From positions 1,502,001 to 1,566,000 of the forward strand of contig NZ_CP126115.1 of assembly GCF_030123505.1 (NCBI RefSeq): DNA of 64,000 nucleotides. The letters are read 5' to 3'. The first letter of the stretch is position 1; each line of letters begins with the position of its first letter. Source of the stretch: Neobacillus sp. YX16. Its GTDB lineage: Bacteria > Bacillota > Bacilli > Bacillales > Cytobacillaceae. The notes under the pieces were generated by a model, which worked only from the letters and a program-made list of their open reading frames with translations, was not told the DNA's origin and ran no database searches. Positions 34,898 to 44,719 of this stretch are shown here, in pieces. The position numbers were made by a program, and so were the translations under genes.

Positions 34898-36076
34898 TTA
34901 ATCTGCTTGGTGTATCCTAATTGCTGCGGTACCTAGAGTTTTTGCAGCTATTAACATTGCATTCTCATCGATGTCAAATTTCGGATGGTGATGTGGGTAG
35001 CCTGGATCAGCACCAGGAGGTTTTGCGCCTGTGAAAAAGAAGGTGCCGGGTATTTTCTTTAAGTAATAAGCGAAATCCTCTCCACCCATTTGCGGCTCAG
35101 ATTCTTCGATGGTAAGAACTTCAGGAACTTCCTTAGCAAGAGAGACAAGAAATTCTGTTTCTTTTGCATGGTTGACTACTGCTGGATAACCTCTCTCATA
35201 CAAAAAGGTATAGGTGCTGTCAGACAAGTAGCAGGTTCCTTTAATAATTCTTTCCATTTCTTCTTCAATGTATTGACGAACATCATCATTAAAGGTTCGG
35301 ACGGTCCCAACAAGCTTTGCTTTATCTGCTATTACGTTAAACGCATTTTCAGACATAAATGTGCCTACTGTAACAACCGCTGATTCAACTGGATTCACCT
35401 TGCGGCTGACAATTTGTTGTAAATTTAAAACCAGCTGTGAAGCAGTGACAATAGCATCCTTTGTTTTATGGGGCTGTGCACCATGTCCGCCTTTTCCCTG
35501 AATATCAATTTCAAAACGATCAGCTGCTGCCATAATCGGTCCTGTTCGATATTGGATGGTGCCGGTTGCCTCACTTGCCCATAAATGAGTTCCAAATATA
35601 ACATCAACACCATCTAAGCAGCCATCCTCAATCATGGTGATGGCTCCGCCTGGTGCAAATTCCTCGGCATGCTGATGAATAAAGACATAATTTCCTTCCA
35701 GCTCATCTTTCAATTCATCTAGCACCTTTGCAAGTACAAGGAGAGTGGCAGTATGTCCATCATGGCCGCAGGCATGCATGACCCCAGGAACTAATGATTT
35801 ATAAGGTACATCCTTTTCATCATGGATAGGGAGTGCATCAAAATCCGCTCTTAGTGCCACGGTTTTTCCAGGTTTCTTGCCGTATACTTTCGCGACAACT
35901 CCGTTACCACCAACATTTCCTTTTACCTCTATTCCAAGGTTTTCATAATATGCCTTTATATACTGTGCCGTATTATATTCTTGAAAGGACAATTCAGGAT
36001 GCTGGTGCATAAACCTGCGAAGGGATACCATTTCATCATAGTAACCTTCTAATTTCAAAAACAATTGATTGATCAT
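34898..36076 (-). CDS. yhaA: M20-family amidohydrolase YhaA
   Basis: 392-aa metallo-amidohydrolase of the aminoacylase/hippurate hydrolase type. Metal ligands are visible in HACGHDGHTA (about residue 98), HQHAEE (about 135) and MGGEDFAYY (about 350); RADFDALP is also typical. ATG 36076 follows the SD GGGGGG by eight bases; the longer reading to 36097 precedes the SD. Substrate cannot be predicted; relatives release amino acids from N-acyl forms. Confidence 0.9.
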   Translation of the reverse strand: MINQLFLKLEGYYDEMVSLRRFMHQHPELSFQEYNTAQYIKAYYENLGIEVKGNVGGNGVVAKVYGKKPGKTVALRADFDALPIHDEKDVPYKSLVPGVMHACGHDGHTATLLVLAKVLDELKDELEGNYVFIHQHAEEFAPGGAITMIEDGCLDGVDVIFGTHLWASEATGTIQYRTGPIMAAADRFEIDIQGKGGHGAQPHKTKDAIVTASQLVLNLQQIVSRKVNPVESAVVTVGTFMSENAFNVIADKAKLVGTVRTFNDDVRQYIEEEMERIIKGTCYLSDSTYTFLYERGYPAVVNHAKETEFLVSLAKEVPEVLTIEESEPQMGGEDFAYYLKKIPGTFFFTGAKPPGADPGYPHHHPKFDIDENAMLIAAKTLGTAAIRIHQAD

Positions 36077-36108
36077 TAAAATTCCCCCCAACACCAAAAT
36101 TTATGGGA

Positions 36109-36333
36109 TGTGTTAAAGCTAAATATTGATTCTAGCACTCTGTTGATTTGCGCGGAAGGCACGAGACTCCTGCGGGAGACCCCGCAGGCGCTCAAGCGCC
36201 GAGGAGGCTCCCCGTACCGCCCGCGGAAAGCGAAGTGCCTCGTGTTCAGGCAGAGACCGCCTGTCACTGCGGTGATTATTCAAAGAAGCTTTCCTTAGTG
36301 GAGCGCAAATCAACAGACTAATTTAACACAGCC
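36109..36333. repeat. Palindromic element, family B, copy 1
   Basis: 225-bp element with near-perfect terminal inverted repeats (TGTGTTAAA... / ...TTTAACACA) and an inner pair CTGTTGATTTGCGC / GCGCAAATCAACAG. The GC-rich middle (CCTGCGGGAGACCCCGCAGG, AAGCGCCGAGGAGGCTCCCC) also folds back on itself. It is repeated at 41985-42235. No coding capacity beyond chance open frames. MITE-like or another structural chromosomal repeat. Confidence 0.85.
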
Positions 36334-36447
36334 ACTTTATAAAGTATTTTCAAACTATTTTAACACTTTTACACTATTATGTAGATTTTTATGTTTGTTT
36401 TCTTTATAATTTTATAGAGTTTTGACAGAGAAAGGATAATGTAATCG

Positions 36448-37095
36448 ATGAAAAAAGGAAATCGTAGTACATACTTAATTTTAGGTTTTGCAATTCTTAT
36501 AGCAATCTATATTTCTATCAAAATAGCTGCTAAACAAACCTTTTGGCTGGATGATAAACTAGCGGATTTATTTACATATGTACCTGACACCTTTAATCCA
36601 TTCTTTATTCTCCTTACTGAATTAGGAGACAAAAAGGGGATAGGTATTGTTGCGTTGATTGTGTTGGGATGGCTATTGCTGCTAAAGAGAAATTTCTTAG
36701 GAGCTGCTGCCATTACTCTATCTGTCGCTCTAGGAAATGAAGTAAATAAACTTCTAAAGGACCTAATTTCACGCCAAAGACCTGACCTTGATCATCTGGC
36801 ACATGTGGATAGCTTAAGTTTTCCAAGTGGACACGCAATGGTTGGATTAATTTGTTATTTTTTTATTGCTTACCTTGTTATAGAAGAGCTGAAGTCAGCC
36901 ACAGCCAAAAAACTTGTTATCCTATTTACAGCGCTTTTATTGCTGTTAATTGGTGCAAGTCGCATCATTCTTCAAGTCCATTACCCAACGGATGTCATTG
37001 GTGGCTACGCATTTGGCTATATTTGGGTGATGCTATCTATATTTATTTACCATTTCTTCAAAAAGAAATTAAAAAATAACAAAAAAAGAGGCTGA
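36448..37095 (+). CDS. PAP2-family membrane phosphatase
   Basis: 215-aa integral membrane phosphatase with about six helices. The three PAP2 motifs are present: KDLISRQRP (about residue 105), PSGH (about 126) and SRIILQVHYPTDVIGG (about 172), giving the catalytic His and Arg residues. Relatives dephosphorylate lipid phosphates such as phosphatidylglycerol phosphate or undecaprenyl pyrophosphate; the substrate is unknown. SD AGAAAGGATAA is present. The gene is not part of the B. subtilis order here, and a group II intron sits just after its terminator. Confidence 0.88.
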   Translation: MKKGNRSTYLILGFAILIAIYISIKIAAKQTFWLDDKLADLFTYVPDTFNPFFILLTELGDKKGIGIVALIVLGWLLLLKRNFLGAAAITLSVALGNEVNKLLKDLISRQRPDLDHLAHVDSLSFPSGHAMVGLICYFFIAYLVIEELKSATAKKLVILFTALLLLLIGASRIILQVHYPTDVIGGYAFGYIWVMLSIFIYHFFKKKLKNNKKRG

Positions 37096-37109
37096 GGCCT
37101 CTTTTTTCT
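37082..37109 (+). terminator. Terminator of the PAP2 gene (likely intron target)
   Basis: Stem AAAAAGAGGC / GCCTCTTTTT with a TGAG loop and a T-run. The group II intron begins seven bases after it, as expected for class C introns, which insert downstream of terminators. Confidence 0.85.
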
Positions 37110-37116
37110 TTCTGTT

Positions 37117-39002
37117 GTGCGCCCGGCATGGGTGCAGTCTCTAGGGTGAAAGTCCCGAACCATGAAGGCAGTAGTAATGGTTAGCCTAACGCAAGGGTGT
37201 CCGCGGTGACGCGGAATCTGAAGGAAGCGAGCGGCAAACCTCCGGTCTGAGGAACACGAACTTCATATAAGGCTAGGTATCATTGGATGAGTTTGCAACA
37301 CAAAACAAAGTCCTTACTGCCGAAGGTGGTACAGAGTAAATGAAGCAGATAGATGGAGGGAAAGACTGTACTCTTACCCGGGGAGATCTGATTGATAAGC
37401 CAAGTACACTTGGTAAACTATCTAGCAATGGATAGCTGAACAATCAGAAGTCAGCAGAAGTCATAGTACCATTCTTACTCGAGAAAGAATGGGAAGGACT
37501 GAACTATTAAGAAAGAATGAAGTCTGCACATTCGGTGATTGCATTGAACACAGACAATCCGAAAGGACCTACCTAAAGGAGGAAGCGGTGAATCCGTTGG
37601 GGACTCTAGGAGGGTGGAGCAAAAGTCGGCATAAACAGAACCTTCATTCACGTAGAAAGGATAACATCATGTTAATGGAACTAATTCTATCACGGGAAAA
37701 TCTCTTAACTGCCCTAAAAAGGGTAGAGCAGAACAAAGGAAGTCACGGCATAGATGGAATGTCCGTAAAATTCCTACGACGACATCTCTATGAAAACTGG
37801 GATTCCCTTCGGGAAACTTTGAGAACAGGTAACTATCAACCTTCTCCTGTTCGCCGTGTCGGAATCCCGAAACCAGGCGGAGGGATAAGGCTTTTAGGCA
37901 TACCGACTGTGACAGACCGTTTCATCCAACAGGCAATCGCCCAAGTATTAACCTCAATCTTTGATCCAACATTTTCTGAAAACAGCTATGGTTTCCGACC
38001 TAACAGGAGCGCCCATAATGCGGTAAGAAAGGCAAAGGGTTATATCAAAGAAGGTTACCGCTGGGTAATTGATATGGACTTAGAGAAATTCTTTGATAAG
38101 GTTAATCATGACATACTGATGGGAATACTCGCTAAGAGAATTGAAGACCGCATTCTTCTCAAACTAATCAGGAAATACCTTCAATCAGGTGTAATGCTTA
38201 ATGGGGTCGTACAATCAACGGAGGAAGGTACTCCGCAAGGGGGACCTCTCAGTCCACTACTTTCAAACATAATTCTTGATAAATTAGATAAAGAATTGGA
38301 AGCCAGAGGGCATAAGTTTGTCCGTTATGCGGATGACTGCAACATTTATGTTAAGTCATTAAAAGCAGGGGAACGTGTGATGGAATCCATTACGACGATT
38401 ATTGAGCAGAAACTAAAATTGAAGGTAAACAGGGATAAGTCGGCAATCGACCGTCCGTGGAAACGGAAATTTCTTGGTTTCAGTTTCACATTTAATAAAG
38501 AACCGAAGGTGCGAATAGCGAAACAAAGCATTAAACGCTTTAAGACGAAGATTCGAGAAATTACCTCTCGGTCAAAACCTATCCCACTTGAGGTAAGAAT
38601 TGAAATGTTAAACCGCTATCTTACAGGATGGTGCGGGTACTTCGCTTTAGCGGACACTCCAAGCAAATTCAAAGAATTTGATGAATGGATAAGAAGAAGG
38701 CTAAGAATGTGCGAATGGAAACAGTGGAAGAAATCTAAAACTAGAGTTAGAAAACTGATTGGTTTAGGCGTCCCTGGTTACAAGGCGCACGAATGGGGCA
38801 ACTCCAGAAAGAAATACTGGAGAATCGCCTGTAGCCCAATATTACACAAAACCCTCGATAACTCATATTGGAGTCAACGAGGGTTGAAAAGTCTATATAA
38901 CCGTTATGAAACTTTACGTCAATCTTAATAGAACCGCCGTATACCGAACGGTACGTACGGTGGTGTGAGAGGTCGGGGGTTAGTCACCCCCTCCTACTCG
39001 AT
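37117..39002 (+). mobile_element. Group II intron, class C type
   Basis: About 1886-bp intron. The 5' end GTGCGCCCGG is the group II start consensus, and the ribozyme domains I-III are in the roughly 550 bases before the maturase start. At the 3' end, a domain V hairpin (CCGCCGTA...ACCGAACGGT...TACGGTGG, about 38931-38973) is followed by a domain VI hairpin (GGGGGTTAGTCACCCCC) and the end CTACTCGAT. The boundaries are inferred from these motifs. The maturase lacks an HNH endonuclease, and the insertion is directly downstream of a terminator; both are class C traits. The intron interrupts no gene. Confidence 0.88.
37669..38928 (+). CDS. ltrA: Group II intron reverse transcriptase/maturase
   Basis: 419-aa intron-encoded protein. 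Reverse-transcriptase domains span about residues 10-290: GIDGMSVKFLR, RLLGIPTVTDRFIQQAI, SYGFRPNRSAH, DMDLEKFFD, GTPQGGPLSPLLSNI, and the catalytic YADD (about 224). The maturase domain follows (RYLTGWCGYFALADT...). It ends without an HNH endonuclease region. ATG 37669 follows AGAAAGGAT. The 60 codons that stay open upstream to 37489 lie in ribozyme sequence and are probably not translated. Confidence 0.93.
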   Translation: MLMELILSRENLLTALKRVEQNKGSHGIDGMSVKFLRRHLYENWDSLRETLRTGNYQPSPVRRVGIPKPGGGIRLLGIPTVTDRFIQQAIAQVLTSIFDPTFSENSYGFRPNRSAHNAVRKAKGYIKEGYRWVIDMDLEKFFDKVNHDILMGILAKRIEDRILLKLIRKYLQSGVMLNGVVQSTEEGTPQGGPLSPLLSNIILDKLDKELEARGHKFVRYADDCNIYVKSLKAGERVMESITTIIEQKLKLKVNRDKSAIDRPWKRKFLGFSFTFNKEPKVRIAKQSIKRFKTKIREITSRSKPIPLEVRIEMLNRYLTGWCGYFALADTPSKFKEFDEWIRRRLRMCEWKQWKKSKTRVRKLIGLGVPGYKAHEWGNSRKKYWRIACSPILHKTLDNSYWSQRGLKSLYNRYETLRQS

Positions 39003-39116
39003 TAAAAACGAAATAGTCACCGGACCCAAAAATAGTATGAGTCAGAGTTACTTTAACCCTTATGAGTGACGGCTTCATCATTTTTTATAAGGATAGGGGC
39101 TGTCATCGCTCAATTA

Positions 39117-40514
39117 TTATATGAGGAACATCGCTACTATCGTAGTGACTACAAGACCAATTACGACTGGAAGCAGATTTCTCCTTGCTAATTCAAATGG
39201 GTCAACGTTACAAATAGCGGCAGCAGGGATTAATGCCCAAGGTACTAAGGTTCCGCCCCCCACCCAAATGGCAGCTATTTGGCCAAGTGCAGTTAGAGTG
39301 GCGACACCTTTACCGATTGCAACCGCAAACAAGCCTGCGACTGACCCAGCGAGTGAAATCCCCGAAAATCCTGATCCATCTAAGCCTGTAATCGCTCCTA
39401 CCGTAGTTAGCGTCACTGCCCCGACCACTTTACTTAATGGAACTATATTTGCTAACGCAATACCCAGGTCATTCACAATACCTTGAGATCCATCTGGTAA
39501 AAAGTCACCGATAATCTTTCCAAAACCTGCATCACCTAAATAGAAGAAGGCAGCGATTGGGATTACTGGGCCAAAGACCTTAAAACCAAAGGTAAATCCT
39601 TCAATCATATAGGAAGTTGTTTTTTCAAGTCCCTTATTTTTATGGCTGACCATGGTGATAATGAGCAGGATGAAAATCGATGTTCCACCAATTAATGCAG
39701 TTGCGTCACCCCCAGTCAGGTCAAGGAATAACATAGCTGCAACGTCAATGGCAAATAATATCGGAACAAGAATGGCAAAGAATTGCTTTTGGCCAATTGT
39801 AAGGAGATTTTTCTCGGATGTGGTTTCATCATTTGTTTCCAAAGGTACATATGGAGTTGGCTTTAATACACCATTTTTCATATCTCTCTTTAGAAAATAG
39901 AAGGCAGCTATCGTGGTGACAATCCCCATTACAAATACTAAGGGTATACTAGCACTGATGACATCACCGATTGGAATTCCAGCAGCATCTGAAGTTAGTT
40001 TTGGGGCAGCCTGTATGACAAAGTCACCTGATAAGGCTATACCGTGTCCGAACAAGTTCATTGCCATCGCAACACCCAAGGCCGGAAGTCCCGCCCGTAA
40101 GGCAACTGGAAGCAATACTGCACCAAGCAGGGCAACAGCAGGAGACGGCCAGAAGAACCAGGAGATTACCATCATTAGTATACCAATGGTCCAATACGCG
40201 AGAGCAGGGTTACGGATTAATTTTGTAAAAGGTGAAATCATGACATCGTTTATCCCGGTTGAAGTTAAGGTTTTGCTCATAGCCACAATAATGGAGATGA
40301 CTAATATGGTTGATAACAGTTCTGTAATCGCATAAATAAAACTGTTGAAAATACTACTGACTGAACTGCTTAATGATCCTGTTGCCGTAATCCCAATCAG
40401 GAATATCCCGACGATGCAGATAAGTGTGGTATCTCTTCGTTTGACCATAAATCCGATAATAAGAGCTATAAAGACAACATATATCCAATGGAGAGCTGAA
40501 AGCTCAATAAGCAT
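39117..40514 (-). CDS. yhfA: Membrane transporter-like protein YhfA
   Basis: 465-aa protein with about 11-12 membrane helices, in the place of B. subtilis yhfA (463 aa), and looking like a GntP/CitM-type secondary transporter (WPSPAVALLGAVLLPVALRAGLP, GHGIALSGDFVIQAAPK). ATG 40514 follows AAAGGGGGT by eight bases, which discards about 47 codons of a longer open frame. Substrate unknown. Monocistronic and divergent from hemE. Confidence 0.87.
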   Translation of the reverse strand: MLIELSALHWIYVVFIALIIGFMVKRRDTTLICIVGIFLIGITATGSLSSSVSSIFNSFIYAITELLSTILVISIIVAMSKTLTSTGINDVMISPFTKLIRNPALAYWTIGILMMVISWFFWPSPAVALLGAVLLPVALRAGLPALGVAMAMNLFGHGIALSGDFVIQAAPKLTSDAAGIPIGDVISASIPLVFVMGIVTTIAAFYFLKRDMKNGVLKPTPYVPLETNDETTSEKNLLTIGQKQFFAILVPILFAIDVAAMLFLDLTGGDATALIGGTSIFILLIITMVSHKNKGLEKTTSYMIEGFTFGFKVFGPVIPIAAFFYLGDAGFGKIIGDFLPDGSQGIVNDLGIALANIVPLSKVVGAVTLTTVGAITGLDGSGFSGISLAGSVAGLFAVAIGKGVATLTALGQIAAIWVGGGTLVPWALIPAAAICNVDPFELARRNLLPVVIGLVVTTIVAMFLI

Positions 40515-40793
40515 AAAATGACCCCCTTTCATCTTCATCAAAAGGACGAATATAGTTATTCGCCCACATGATGTAATACAGAATATGAATCTATATGAAA
40601 GTGGTGAAAGGGTTTTGAAGAAATAGTAAACGTAAAAACGACTTTTTTTTGACACTTGTCATCGTTACCTATACACAAATAGGAATAACCGATATAGTGA
40701 AAAGAGTGCGTTGTACTCTATGAAGTTTTTAATTTTTTGCTACATATATTAGAATATAATCAGACATGTCTTTCGAAAGGTGGATTTATTTAG

Positions 40794-41840
40794 ATGACCA
40801 AGCAAATCAACGAAACATTTTTAAAAGCAGCAAGAGGGGAACAGACAGACCACGTACCCGTTTGGTTTATGCGTCAAGCAGGACGCTCGCAGCCAGAATA
40901 TAGAGAGATTAAAGAAAAATACTCTTTGTTTGAAATTACTCACCAGCCTGAACTATGTGCATACGTAACCCGCCTTCCAGTTGAGCAGTACAATGTTGAT
41001 GCGGCAATTCTATATAAGGATATCATGACTCCGCTACCAGCGATTGGAATGCAGGTTGAAATAAAATCAGGGATTGGTCCTGTTATTGATAACCCAATCA
41101 CTTCATTAGCAGATGTTGAAAAACTGGGTGAAATTAATCCTGAACAGGATGTACCCTATGTTTTAGATACGATTAAATTATTAACTCAAGAACAATTGTC
41201 TGTTCCGTTAATTGGATTTTCTGGGGCCCCTTTTACACTTGCAAGTTACATGATTGAAGGCGGACCTTCTAAAAACTATAATAAGACAAAGGCTTTTATG
41301 TACTCTGAACCGAAAGCATGGTCCGCTTTAATGGAAAAGCTTGCTGATATGATTATTACATATGTGAAATCACAAATTAAGGCTGGAGCGAAAGCGATTC
41401 AAATCTTTGATTCTTGGGTTGGGGCTTTGAATGTTGAAGACTACCGCTACTTTATTAAGCCGGTCATGAATAGAATTTTCACAGAACTGAAAGAAGAGAA
41501 TGTTCCACTCATTATGTTTGGAGTAGGAGCGAGTCATCTTGCTTTAGAGTGGAATGACCTGCCACTTGATGTCGTTGGATTGGATTGGCGTTTACCGATT
41601 CAACAAGCTAGAGAGTTAGGAATTCAAAAAACGGTTCAAGGTAATCTTGACCCAGCAATCCTGTTAGCACCATGGGAAGTGATTGAAGAAAGAGCTAAAG
41701 CCATCCTAGATCAAGGCATGGCGCAGGGAGGTTATATCTTTAACCTTGGCCATGGGGTATTCCCGTCTGTTAAACCTGAAACATTAAAAAGATTAACCTC
41801 ATTTGTTCATGAGTATTCCGCAACAAAACACAGCAGATAA
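40794..41840 (+). CDS. hemE: Uroporphyrinogen decarboxylase
   Basis: 348-aa enzyme that converts uroporphyrinogen III to coproporphyrinogen III. The signatures [17 protein letters not shown] (about residue 21, substrate-binding Arg) and [16 protein letters not shown] (about 142) are intact, as is the C-terminal [20 protein letters not shown] is ten bases upstream. First of the haem genes hemE-hemH-hemY, but separated from hemH here by a 440-base gap with a palindromic element. Confidence 0.96.
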   Translation: MTKQINETFLKAARGEQTDHVPVWFMRQAGRSQPEYREIKEKYSLFEITHQPELCAYVTRLPVEQYNVDAAILYKDIMTPLPAIGMQVEIKSGIGPVIDNPITSLADVEKLGEINPEQDVPYVLDTIKLLTQEQLSVPLIGFSGAPFTLASYMIEGGPSKNYNKTKAFMYSEPKAWSALMEKLADMIITYVKSQIKAGAKAIQIFDSWVGALNVEDYRYFIKPVMNRIFTELKEENVPLIMFGVGASHLALEWNDLPLDVVGLDWRLPIQQARELGIQKTVQGNLDPAILLAPWEVIEERAKAILDQGMAQGGYIFNLGHGVFPSVKPETLKRLTSFVHEYSATKHSR

Positions 41841-41883
41841 AAACGCTATTCGAGTGTTAATATTGGTAAGATAGCTGTTTTTT
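41840..41883 (+). terminator. Possible terminator of hemE
   Basis: Imperfect hairpin (AACGCTAT facing ATAGCTGTT, with a bulge) followed by seven T. If functional, hemE would be at least partly uncoupled from hemHY. Confidence 0.45.
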
Positions 41884-41902
41884 TGGCACAATATAATATG
41901 CA

Positions 41903-41939
41903 TGAAAAAAAGAGGGCCCTAAATCATTAGAGGCCCTCT
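41903..41939. other. GC-rich hairpin in the hemE-hemH gap
   Basis: AGAGGGCC / GGCCCTCT stem with a 13-base loop and a long A-run on the left. On the minus strand it would look like a terminator (T-run follows), but no minus-strand gene lies to its right. It precedes the family-B element in a gap of about 440 bases without genes. Confidence 0.5.
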
Positions 41940-41984
41940 CAATCGGTGAATTGAAGCTAATATTGGACAAGGTACTATATTTTA

Positions 41985-42235
41985 GGCTGTGTTAAAGCTT
42001 AATTTTGATTTTGGCACTCTGTTGATTTTCGTTCCAGACACGAAGACTCCTCGAAAATGCTATCGCATTATCTTCGTGCTTGGGCGGATTCGTGGATGTA
42101 AAAAAATTCAATGTCCTGCGGGAGGACGGGGCAGGGGAGACCCCGCAGGCGCTTAAGCGCCGAGGAGGCTCCCCGTACCGCCCGCGGAAAGCGAAGTGAC
42201 TGGAGCGGAAATCAACAGACTAATTTAACACAGCC
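41985..42235. repeat. Palindromic element, family B, copy 2
   Basis: 251-bp element with perfect 12-base terminal inverted repeats (GGCTGTGTTAAA / TTTAACACAGCC). It shares with copy 1 the ends and the block GGGGAGACCCCGCAGGCGC-AAGCGCCGAGGAGGCTCCCCGTACCGCCCGCGG (spread over 42131-42186). It has an extra segment (about 42050-42115) not in copy 1. It separates hemE from hemH. Confidence 0.88.
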
Positions 42236-42278
42236 ATATTTTAAATGAGCAACAAGACTTAAAAACGAGGTGCGGAAG

Positions 42279-43211
42279 ATGACTATAAAGAAAATGGGAT
42301 TACTCGTAATGGCTTACGGAACCCCATATCATTTAGATGATTTAGAACGTTATTATACACATATTCGGCATGGAAGAAAGCCTAGTCCAGAAATGATAGA
42401 AGAATTACGTGGCCGCTATGAAGCAATCGGTGGAATATCACCACTAGCAAAAATTACAATTGAGCAGGCTAAAAAACTAGAAGAACATTTAAATCGGGTC
42501 CAGGATGAAATAGAGTTTAAAATGTATCTTGGCTTAAAGCATATCGAACCATTTATCGAAGATGCTGTTAAGGACATGCAAGCAGATGGGATTAAAGAAG
42601 CTGTTAGTATAGTCTTGGCGCCGCATTTTTCAACATTTAGTATTAAATCCTATAATACCAGGGCAAAGGAAGAAGCGGACAAACTCGGTGGTATTACTAT
42701 CACATCCATTGACAGCTGGTATGATGAACCAAAATTTATTACCTACTGGGTAGAAAAAATAAAAGAAATTTATGAGCAAATGCCTCAAGAAGAAAAAGAT
42801 AACGCTATGATGATTGTCTCAGCACATAGTCTTCCTGAGAAGATTTTGCAATTTGGAGACCCTTACCCAAGTCAGCTTCAAGAAACAGCTGATTTAATTG
42901 CAAAGCAAGCTGGAATAAGTAATTATGCGATTGGCTGGCAAAGCGCAGGGAATACACCAGATCCCTGGTTAGGACCCGATGTACAGGATTTAACTCGAGA
43001 CTTGGCGAAAGAACACCCATACAAAGCATTTGTTTATGCACCTGTTGGTTTTGTTTGTGAACATTTAGAAGTCCTCTATGACAACGATTACGAATGTAGA
43101 ATTGTTGCCGAAGAAGTTGGAGCGAGTTATTATCGTCCTGCAATGCCAAACGCACATGATGATTTAATTGATGCAATGTCTACTGTTATCTTAAAAAGAT
43201 TAGCTAACTAA
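42279..43211 (+). CDS. hemH: Ferrochelatase (coproporphyrin ferrochelatase)
   Basis: 310 aa, same length as B. subtilis HemH. Inserts ferrous iron into the porphyrin; in Firmicutes the substrate is coproporphyrin III. Conserved blocks: [22 protein letters not shown], the active-site His in LAPHFSTFS (about residue 120), SAHSLPEKI (about 183), and [11 protein letters not shown] with Glu (about 265). ATG 42279 has SD GAGGTG. Followed 31 bases later by hemY. Confidence 0.95.
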   Translation: MTIKKMGLLVMAYGTPYHLDDLERYYTHIRHGRKPSPEMIEELRGRYEAIGGISPLAKITIEQAKKLEEHLNRVQDEIEFKMYLGLKHIEPFIEDAVKDMQADGIKEAVSIVLAPHFSTFSIKSYNTRAKEEADKLGGITITSIDSWYDEPKFITYWVEKIKEIYEQMPQEEKDNAMMIVSAHSLPEKILQFGDPYPSQLQETADLIAKQAGISNYAIGWQSAGNTPDPWLGPDVQDLTRDLAKEHPYKAFVYAPVGFVCEHLEVLYDNDYECRIVAEEVGASYYRPAMPNAHDDLIDAMSTVILKRLAN

Positions 43212-43242
43212 TCAGAATCGAAAAGAAAGAAGGGTGACATCC

Positions 43243-44664
43243 GTGGCGGAAGAAAAACAGAAGGTAGCCATCATTGGGGGAGGAATTGCAGGGCTTACTG
43301 CAGCGTATTACCTTCAAAAAGTCATCAATGAAAAAAAGCTGCCTTTCGAAATCAAACTTATTGAAGCATCTCACCGTCTCGGAGGTAAAATGCAAACCGT
43401 AATAAGGGACGGTTTTACCATTGAAAAAGGTCCTGATTCCTTCCTTGCTAGAAAAGTGAGCATGATCAGACTAGCAAAGGAAGTAGGAATGGAGGAGCAA
43501 TTAGTTTCTAATTCAACAGGGAAATCCTATGTTCTTGTCGATGACAAGCTTCATTCAATGCCTGGGGGTTCGATCATGGGAATCCCAACTGAAATAGGCC
43601 CATTTATTACAACAGGGTTATTCTCCATTCCGGGGAAGGTCAGAGCAGCTGCAGATTTTATTTTACCGAGATCACCAGGTAATATTGACCAGTCTTTAGG
43701 AATATTTTTTCGAAGAAGGTTAGGCGACGAGGTGGTAGAGAATCTAATTGAACCGTTATTATCGGGAATTTACGCCGGTGATATCGATCAAATGAGCTTA
43801 ATGTCTACTTTCCCGCAATTCTATGAGGTGGAACAAAAACACCGGAGCCTCATTTTAGGGATGAAAAAGACTACGCCTTCAAAACCGAAAACACAAGAAC
43901 CAGCCGAGAAGAAAAAGGGTGCTTTTTTAACCTTTAAGTCTGGTTTGCAGTCCTTCGCTGAAGGGATTGAAGCGAAGATAGACCCCAATTCTATCCTAAA
44001 AGGGCATCGGGTTGATAAAATAACAAAGAAAAATAAGCAGTATGAGCTTTATCTAAATAACGGTGAGACAATGGCTGCTGACTGTATTATTGCGGCAACA
44101 CCGCATAAGATTACGCAATCAATGTTCTCAGACTATCATTTTTTTGATCCATTTAAGTCAGTCCCCTCTACATCTGTTGCCACCGTGGCCCTTGCCTTTC
44201 CTGAAGAAGCCATTAAAAAGGATTTAGATGGAACAGGATTTGTTGTTTCTAGGAATGGTGATTATTCTATTACTGCCTGTACTTGGACACATAAAAAGTG
44301 GGAACACTCTACTCCGGAGGGTAAAGTGCTGCTGCGCTGTTATGTAGGAAGAGCCGGGGACGAAACAATTGTAGAACTTTCTGATGATAGGATTATTAAG
44401 ATTGTAATGGATGATTTAAGCAGGACAATGGATATTGGAATGCAGCCTGATTTTGCCATCGTTTCTCGCTGGAAAGATTCAATGCCGCAATACACCGTGG
44501 GTCATAAACAACGCCTTGAGACCATTAGAAAGCATATTAAATCTGAATTGCCTGGAGTCTTTTTAGCCAGCGCATCCTTTGGTGGAGTAGGACTTCCTGA
44601 TTGTATAGACCAAGGTGAAGCCGCAGTAAAAGGTGTATTAGAGTATTTAAATGTCAAAGCATAA
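43243..44664 (+). CDS. hemY: Coproporphyrinogen/protoporphyrinogen oxidase (CgoX/HemY)
   Basis: 473-aa FAD-dependent oxidase making coproporphyrin III in the Firmicutes haem pathway. The FAD-binding motif GGGIAGLTAAYYL is at residues about 11-23, GGKMQTV and KGPDSFLA follow, and the C-terminal FAD block is FGGVGLPDCIDQGE. GTG 43243 is preferred because GAAGGGTG lies about eight bases before it. Second gene of the hemHY pair; a terminator follows. Confidence 0.94.
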   Translation: MAEEKQKVAIIGGGIAGLTAAYYLQKVINEKKLPFEIKLIEASHRLGGKMQTVIRDGFTIEKGPDSFLARKVSMIRLAKEVGMEEQLVSNSTGKSYVLVDDKLHSMPGGSIMGIPTEIGPFITTGLFSIPGKVRAAADFILPRSPGNIDQSLGIFFRRRLGDEVVENLIEPLLSGIYAGDIDQMSLMSTFPQFYEVEQKHRSLILGMKKTTPSKPKTQEPAEKKKGAFLTFKSGLQSFAEGIEAKIDPNSILKGHRVDKITKKNKQYELYLNNGETMAADCIIAATPHKITQSMFSDYHFFDPFKSVPSTSVATVALAFPEEAIKKDLDGTGFVVSRNGDYSITACTWTHKKWEHSTPEGKVLLRCYVGRAGDETIVELSDDRIIKIVMDDLSRTMDIGMQPDFAIVSRWKDSMPQYTVGHKQRLETIRKHIKSELPGVFLASASFGGVGLPDCIDQGEAAVKGVLEYLNVKA

Positions 44665-44667
44665 ACT

Positions 44668-44699
44668 AAGAAGCTGTTTTATTAATAGCTTCTTTTTTT
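44668..44699 (+). terminator. Terminator of hemHY
   Basis: Stem AGAAGCT / AGCTTCT with an eleven-base loop, followed by seven T. Confidence 0.8.
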
Positions 44700-44719
44700 A
44701 TAAATGAGGGGGTACAAAG

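Noticed and set aside
36076..36313. Several 60-aa frames on both strands at 36.1-36.3 kb
   Set aside because: They come from the GC-rich palindromic element, which also occurs at 42 kb with the frames disrupted.
37489..37668. Sixty extra codons before the group II intron maturase
   Set aside because: They lie in ribozyme sequence, have no SD at the start, and ATG 37669 follows a good SD and gives the standard N-terminus.
39913..40335. 140-aa plus-strand frame opposite yhfA
   Set aside because: Antisense to the membrane helices of yhfA; such frames are common opposite hydrophobic coding sequence.
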